Source of the DNA: Verrucomicrobia bacterium ADurb.Bin006
Lineage (GTDB): Bacteria; Verrucomicrobiota; Verrucomicrobiia; Limisphaerales; J093
DNA: 64,000 bases
Direction of reading: 5' to 3'
NCBI GenBank assembly: GCA_002071485.1
Contig: MWFF01000197.1
Span: forward strand, 95,424-159,423
Each line of letters opens with the position of its first letter. The first letter of the stretch is position 1. The position numbers and the translations under genes were made by a program. Shown here one piece after another: positions 60,069-64,000 of the stretch. Below the pieces are notes generated by a model. It searched no databases. It saw nothing but the letters and a program-made list of their open reading frames with translations, and had not been told where the DNA came from.

Positions 60069-60632
60069 TCAGTCGTCCGCGGGACGCGCTTGCGCTTCCT
60101 CGATCGCAGGCGGCAACAGACGCTGCGCACGCGCATTGGCTTCGGCCAGCTCTTCTCCGCTCATGACCAGCGACAGTCCCGCGCATGAAATCGCCGCGTC
60201 CTTGTAGCCCTGGGCGGCAGCCAGGGTGAGCCACTTATAAGCCTCGATCCGCGATTCCGCGGCGTCCAATTCCGACCCGTCGAGACTGGCGCGATGACAG
60301 AGCTTCCCCAGGCTGTATTGGGCGCCGGCGTCGCCGTGATCGGCGGCCCGCCGCATCCAGCGCAGCGCCCCGGCGTCGTCCCGCGGCACACCCTGTCCTT
60401 CGGCGAGCATCAGGCTGAGATTGAATTCCGCCAGCGGATGATTCTGCTCGGCCGCCTGTTGGTACCAGCGCGCGGCCTGCGGCAGGTCCTGCTGCTCGCC
60501 CTCCGCCGCGCTGCACAGCACGCCGAGCGAGAACTGGGCGTCCGCATCGCCGTCATCAGCCCTCGCGCGGACATCGTCATGACGGTTCCGCGCCTCGAGC
60601 CCAAAGAGTTTCTGATACCAACTGTTTCCCAT
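60069..60632 (-). CDS. Sel1-like repeat protein
   Basis: This is a 187-residue protein composed of Sel1-type helical repeats: DDGDADAQFSLGVLCSAAEGEQQDLPQAARWYQQAAEQNHPLAEFNLSLMLAEGQGVPRDDAGALRWMRRAADHGDAGAQYSLGKLC, then EAYKWLTLAAAQGYKDAA. The repeat spacing is about 36 residues. No signal peptide is seen. Sel1 proteins act as protein-protein adaptors. The first residues (GNSWYQKLFGLEARN) are not part of the repeats. It is convergent with the HNH gene. Confidence 0.85.
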   Translation of the reverse strand: MGNSWYQKLFGLEARNRHDDVRARADDGDADAQFSLGVLCSAAEGEQQDLPQAARWYQQAAEQNHPLAEFNLSLMLAEGQGVPRDDAGALRWMRRAADHGDAGAQYSLGKLCHRASLDGSELDAAESRIEAYKWLTLAAAQGYKDAAISCAGLSLVMSGEELAEANARAQRLLPPAIEEAQARPADD

Positions 60633-60678
60633 GGTACTGACACTCGACCCGATTTGCCCAAATACAAGTCTTTGTTTG

Positions 60679-60999
60679 TTCTACGAGACAGTCAATGGGC
60701 TGGGGGCTGACCTGCAGCGGCACTTGAACAACGAGGCTGTCAGCGCACCTCCCCCCTGCACGGTGTACCGGTTGCAGAAGGTCTGGCGGCGGCATCGACT
60801 GGCCTTTGCGGCCGGCAGTGCGGTCGTCGTGGCGCTGATGATCGGCGTGGTGGCGCTGGCGTTCACGCTGGTGCCGGAGCGGCAATTGCACCTCGCCCAG
60901 AAGGCGCAGGCCGAGGCCCGGCAGACCGCGCTGGCGTAAGCGGCGCATGCGCAAGCGGTGGCCGCGTTTGTGGTTGGTTTGCTCGATCGCTCCGCCGGA
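60679..60999 (+). pseudogene. Relic of a Ser/Thr protein kinase with nonsense mutation
   Basis: The frame reads FYETVNGLGADLQRHLNNEAVSAPPPCTVYRLQKVWRRHRLAFAAGSAVVVALMIGVVALAF, which is the juxtamembrane and membrane part that follows the kinase domain in the verrucomicrobial kinase-TPR/WD40 proteins. An in-frame TAA (60937-60939) then interrupts what continues as AAHAQAVAAFVVGLLDRSAG; restoring a glutamate codon by one base change would reopen it. No kinase catalytic domain is present upstream. Degenerate and probably not expressed. Confidence 0.75.
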
Positions 61000-61220
61000 A
61001 CCATGAGCCAGCAGGGGAACATCCGCGGTTTGCGAACGCGCTGGCGCTTCCCCTCGAAGGATTTGCCTCGCACGCAATGGACTGCGACGCCGAAGCGTCG
61101 GACGTGGTTGGGTGTCCCGGTTTCAGCCGGTTCTCGCTGGAGGCCCAGACCAAAATGAGAACTGCTGCCGTGAGCCAACCGCGCATTGACTTATTCCGGG
61201 ATCGGCGTTGAATCGAGCTA

Positions 61221-61796
61221 GTGATTCCCGAGGAAAAGAGCGGCGAAGCAGGTGCTGCGACGACACGGCCGCGCGGGTTCCAAGCGGCGGAGGCGTTGAT
61301 TCCTCAGGTGTACGACGAACTGCGGCGCCTCGCCGCCCACAAGCTGGCCCGGGAAGCGCCGGGCCACACGCTCCAACCGACGGACTTGGTGCATGAAGCC
61401 TGGCTGCGGCTGGCCGCCCAGGACAAGCAGACCTACGCCAACCGCACCCATTTCTTCGCCGTGGCCGCCGAGGCGATGCGCCGCATCCTCATCGACCGTG
61501 CCCGGCGACGGCAAGCGGTACGGTGGGGCGGACAGGCCAAACGTGTGGATACGGACGCGCTCGAGACCGCCGCACCCGCCGCGGACGAGCAGTTGCTGGC
61601 GCTGCACGAGGCTCTCGATCACTTCGCCGCCCTCGAACCGCAGAAGGCCGAGCTGGTGAAACTCCGCTATTTTGTCGGGTTGACCTTGGCGGAAGCTGCC
61701 GACGTACTGGGCATCTCCGAACCGACGGCCAAGCGCCATTGGGCTTATGCCCGGGCGTGGCTACTTTGCGAACTCGAGCACGATTTGCTCCCCTGA
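61221..61796 (+). CDS. ECF-like sigma factor of the kinase-linked group
   Basis: This 191-residue protein resembles the sigma-70 ECF-like family (Sig70-X6 type) often found beside Ser/Thr kinase genes in Planctomycetes, Verrucomicrobia and Acidobacteria. Region 2 is LIPQVYDELRRLAAHKLARE...LQPTDLVHEAWLRLAAQ and AEAMRRILIDRARRRQAVRWGG; region 4 is ELVKLRYFVGLTLAEAADVLGISEPTAKRHWAYARAWLL. It starts with GTG at 61221. In intact systems such a gene precedes a protein kinase; here the kinase gene that follows is truncated. The sigma factor itself shows no damage. Confidence 0.88.
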   Translation: MIPEEKSGEAGAATTRPRGFQAAEALIPQVYDELRRLAAHKLAREAPGHTLQPTDLVHEAWLRLAAQDKQTYANRTHFFAVAAEAMRRILIDRARRRQAVRWGGQAKRVDTDALETAAPAADEQLLALHEALDHFAALEPQKAELVKLRYFVGLTLAEAADVLGISEPTAKRHWAYARAWLLCELEHDLLP

Positions 61797-61953
61797 ACGC
61801 CCCGGTCCAGGGTGTGCTGCGTCGGTGCCGTGCCTCCACGTTCCGGCGGTTTGTCCCGGGGTGATCCGTTCCGCCGTCGAGCTGCGCGTTCATAGGAGAT
61901 GAAATCCTGCAGAGCGTCAAACGGAGCGACTCCTGGCAGCGGGCTACGAGGCG

Positions 61954-63321
61954 ATGATGCGGACAATCCGCGAGGAAGAACCGCCCAAGCCCAGCACCCG
62001 GCTGAGCACGCTCGATGACGCGGAACGAAACGCCGTGGCGGATCGACGCTGCGCCAGGCCGGACAGGCTGGATCGCCTGGTGCGCGGCGATCTCGACTGG
62101 ATCGTGATGAAGGCGCTCGAAAAGGATCGGACCCGGCGCTATGACACGGCCGCCTCGTTGGTCCAGGATGTCGAGCGGCACTTGCGCGGCAAGCCCATCG
62201 CGGCGGCGGCGCCATCCGTAGCCTACCGGCTCGCGAAGTTCGTGCGACGCAATCGCGCGGCGGTCGGGGTCCTCCTGATCATCGCCCTGACACTGGTGCT
62301 GGCCACCGCCATCAGCCTGCGATCGGCGTGGGTGGCCCGCCGGGAACGGGTGGCGGCCGATGCAGCACGGGCAAACGCCGCGGACGCCCAGCGAGCCGAG
62401 GCCGGTCAACGGAGGATTGCCGAGGCCACAGCCCAGGAGAGCCGGCGCCGCCTCGCGCGATTGAACACCGCCCAGGGCGTGCAACTGATGGATCGCGGCG
62501 ATTGGCTGGGGGCTGCGCTCTGGTTCACTGACGCCCTCCGCCTCGCCGGCCCCAATATTGCCCCCGAGGCCGCGGACCGCCTGCGCCTCGGAGTCATCCT
62601 GGCGTACACGCCCCGGTTGGTGCGGATGTGGTCTCACGCCGGCCCCGTCAACCAGGCGAGGTTCAGCCCGGACGAAGACAAGCCGGTGTGGCATCCCGCG
62701 CACGCCGGCCGCATCAATGCCCTCGCGTTTCGCTTCGACGAGAAGTACCTGGCGACGGCCGCGTCCGACGGCTCGGTGGTGCTGTGGGACCTCGAGCGTG
62801 GCGGGCTATTGCGGAGTCTGCGCCCAGCGGGCGAACTCGCTGCCGGGCCGGGGCGGGAGATTCTGCAAGTGGCCCTCAGTCCTGGAGGACAACGTCTGTT
62901 GGTGTTGGCCAAGGACGGGACGGTGGCGTTCTGGAGCGTGCCCGCCGGTGAAGCTGCCGGCCAACTCGCCACCCCGATCACCGGGAGTTCCTCGGCTGTG
63001 TTCAGCCCAGACGGCCGCCACGTGGCCGTGCTGCGCGCCACCAGCGGCATCGGTGAGGCCCGCGTGTGGGATGTGGCCAACGGACAACCGGTCACACCTG
63101 CGCTGCCCCATGCGGGCGTCATAACCAGTGCCTCCTTCGGGCCGGACGGCAGCCTGCTGCTCACCGCCAGCTTCGACGGCAGCGCCCGGGTGTGGAACCT
63201 GGCGACCGGTGTGCCGCCCATTCCACCGCTCCTGGACTTGCATTCGCCGATCCCCACCACGAAAGACGCCGTCGGCTCGGAGGATTTCATCCATGCCTTT
63301 TTGCTCAAGCAGAACCCGTAA
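61954..63321 (+). pseudogene. Truncated Ser/Thr protein kinase with WD40 repeats
   Basis: The frame begins within the C-terminal end of a kinase domain (TIREEEPPKPSTRLSTL, GDLDWIVMKALEKDRTRRYDTAASLVQDVERHLRGKP). It continues with the juxtamembrane helix (LAKFVRRNRAAVGVLLIIALTLVLATAI) and WD40 blades (LATAASDGSVVLWDLERG, VFSPDGRHVAVLRATSG, FGPDGSLLLTASFDGSARVWNLATG). The whole ATP-binding and catalytic part of the kinase is missing, upstream in-frame sequence runs only about ten codons beyond the ATG before a stop, and the WD40 region ends abruptly in unrelated text (PTTKDAVGSEDFIHAFLLKQNP). It may be expressed as a membrane-anchored propeller but cannot be a kinase. Confidence 0.75.
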
Positions 63322-63333
63322 ACCCCTGAGTCT

Positions 63334-64000
63334 ATGAACACGCACCTTGCATTCTGGGCTGACAACCGATCACGCCCGTCTTCACCAGCTCCTGAAGCGA
63401 ATGAGTTCAGCCGCGCGCCGACGGTCCGACCGAGCTGGGGAGTGAGTATCGGAATCCTGTTGCTCCTGGTCATGGCCATGAGCGTCAGCGCCGGCGAAGG
63501 CGCGCTCGATTCGGAGCGTGTGGGAGATTTGGGCAGTGAGGCCTGCCTGGTCTTCGAGGGTAACCAGACGTTCTCCCGGCACAGCATCCTGAATGTCCTG
63601 GGCGTGAGCCTCGAGTTCCATGCCCGGGCGCATCCCTCCGCGCCGCTTAGGGATTACTTGGCCTGGATCGAGCAGACCGTGTTGCGGAGCTATCAACATG
63701 GAGGATTTGCGAAGGCCGCCGTGCAGGTGCGGGCCGACCACACTGCGCAGTGTGTCGTGGTGCATATCATTGAAGGACCACGCTTCCGGTGCGGCGATGT
63801 CAAAGTGTCCGGCCTGGACCCGACGCTGGCGCAGCAGTTGAAGGATCGGTTGCGCTCCGCCGCCGACCTTCTGGAAGCCCGGAAAGAGGCTGGACTTCCC
63901 GGCTTCTCGTGGCCGTGGAATGAAAGGCAGCCCGTCCCGGCCGACCCCCACACTCGAGTAACGATGGAACAGAGCGTCCGAAAGGCCCTAGCCGAACTGA
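63334..64000 (+). CDS. POTRA-domain outer membrane protein, partial (cut by window end)
   Basis: A reading frame from ATG 63334 stays open to the window end (222 codons). A hydrophobic segment, WGVSIGILLLLVMAMSVSAGEG, lies after 35 residues. It is followed by a POTRA-like module: CLVFEGNQTFSRHSILNVL, then LRSYQHGGFAKAAVQVRAD and VHIIEGPRFRCGDVKVSGLDPTL, with the E-G-P-R-F/Y-x-x-G-x-x-x-x-G signature of BamA/TamA/ShlB-type POTRA domains. The beta-barrel would lie beyond the window. It starts 12 bases after the truncated kinase frame. Confidence 0.72.
   Translation, partial: MNTHLAFWADNRSRPSSPAPEANEFSRAPTVRPSWGVSIGILLLLVMAMSVSAGEGALDSERVGDLGSEACLVFEGNQTFSRHSILNVLGVSLEFHARAHPSAPLRDYLAWIEQTVLRSYQHGGFAKAAVQVRADHTAQCVVVHIIEGPRFRCGDVKVSGLDPTLAQQLKDRLRSAADLLEARKEAGLPGFSWPWNERQPVPADPHTRVTMEQSVRKALAEL

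Noticed and set aside
1..64000. CRISPR array, insertion sequence or prophage
   Set aside because: No evenly spaced repeats, transposase, integrase or phage structural proteins were seen.

Overview
The window looks like chromosomal DNA of a GC-rich member of the Verrucomicrobiota, probably a Limisphaera/Pedosphaera-type lineage. The evidence is: a 51-residue protein matching the Chlamydiae/Verrucomicrobia small basic protein family (27678-27833); two type II pseudopilin-like proteins with FTLIELL leaders and an H-x9-DG motif; an ECF sigma factor beside relics of Ser/Thr-kinase-WD40 proteins; Tat-exported Gfo/Idh/MocA oxidoreductases; and many secreted FG-GAP, LamG-like, sialidase-like and GHL10-type proteins. 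I see no rRNA genes, CRISPR arrays, transposases or prophage genes. The long overlapping antisense reading frames are GC-rich shadows.

Layout. 1-2.7 kb: a pseudopilin and a secreted two-domain protein. 2.9-9.8 kb: a tightly packed minus-strand operon for an acetylated exopolysaccharide (TolB-like propeller, unknown anchored protein, AlgI-type MBOAT acyltransferase, AlgX/AlgJ-type SGNH protein, sodium/solute symporter), followed by an ECF sigma factor and a small companion protein. 10.4-12.9 kb: gdhA and apbE, closed by a strong terminator. 12.9-23.1 kb: a plus-strand housekeeping run, prs-rplY-pth-rpsF-ssb-rplI-pgk-tpiA-secG, running into a peptide-type ABC importer without ATPases. 23.2-30.0 kb: a minus-strand run with folD, an SH3b protein, an RsuA/RluB-family pseudouridine synthase, the small basic protein, a eukaryotic-type HisA and an FG-GAP protein. 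30.4-36.4 kb: a flavodoxin-fold oxidoreductase, a double-hairpin repeat, a GDPD-fold protein lacking both catalytic histidines, a second pseudopilin and a large secreted protein of unknown function. 36.4-37.8 kb: no protein gene, but a recognisable promoter, about 0.88 kb of densely paired sequence with GNRA loops, and a strong intrinsic terminator. I read this as a large structured non-coding RNA, the most interesting object in the window. 37.8-40.9 kb: fabF, acpP and a PPi-type phosphofructokinase. 41-50 kb: secreted glycan-related enzymes, two Tat oxidoreductases, a FIST sensor, trmB and tRNA-Arg(CCU). 50.3-59.2 kb: a ROK kinase/PIG-L deacetylase pair, then a TPR/FG-GAP/UvrD operon. 59.4-64 kb: an HNH protein, a Sel1-repeat protein, kinase relics around an intact ECF sigma factor, and the start of a POTRA-domain protein cut by the window edge.

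How the genes work together. The housekeeping block joins PRPP synthesis, translation, two glycolytic enzymes and protein export. The PPi-type phosphofructokinase suggests pyrophosphate-linked glycolysis. The envelope and extracellular genes (pseudopilins, polysaccharide O-acetylation, sialidase-like and GHL10-like enzymes, FG-GAP proteins, ROK/PIG-L) suit a surface-attached polysaccharide and glycoconjugate degrader. All functional calls come from reading motifs by eye; no database search was run.
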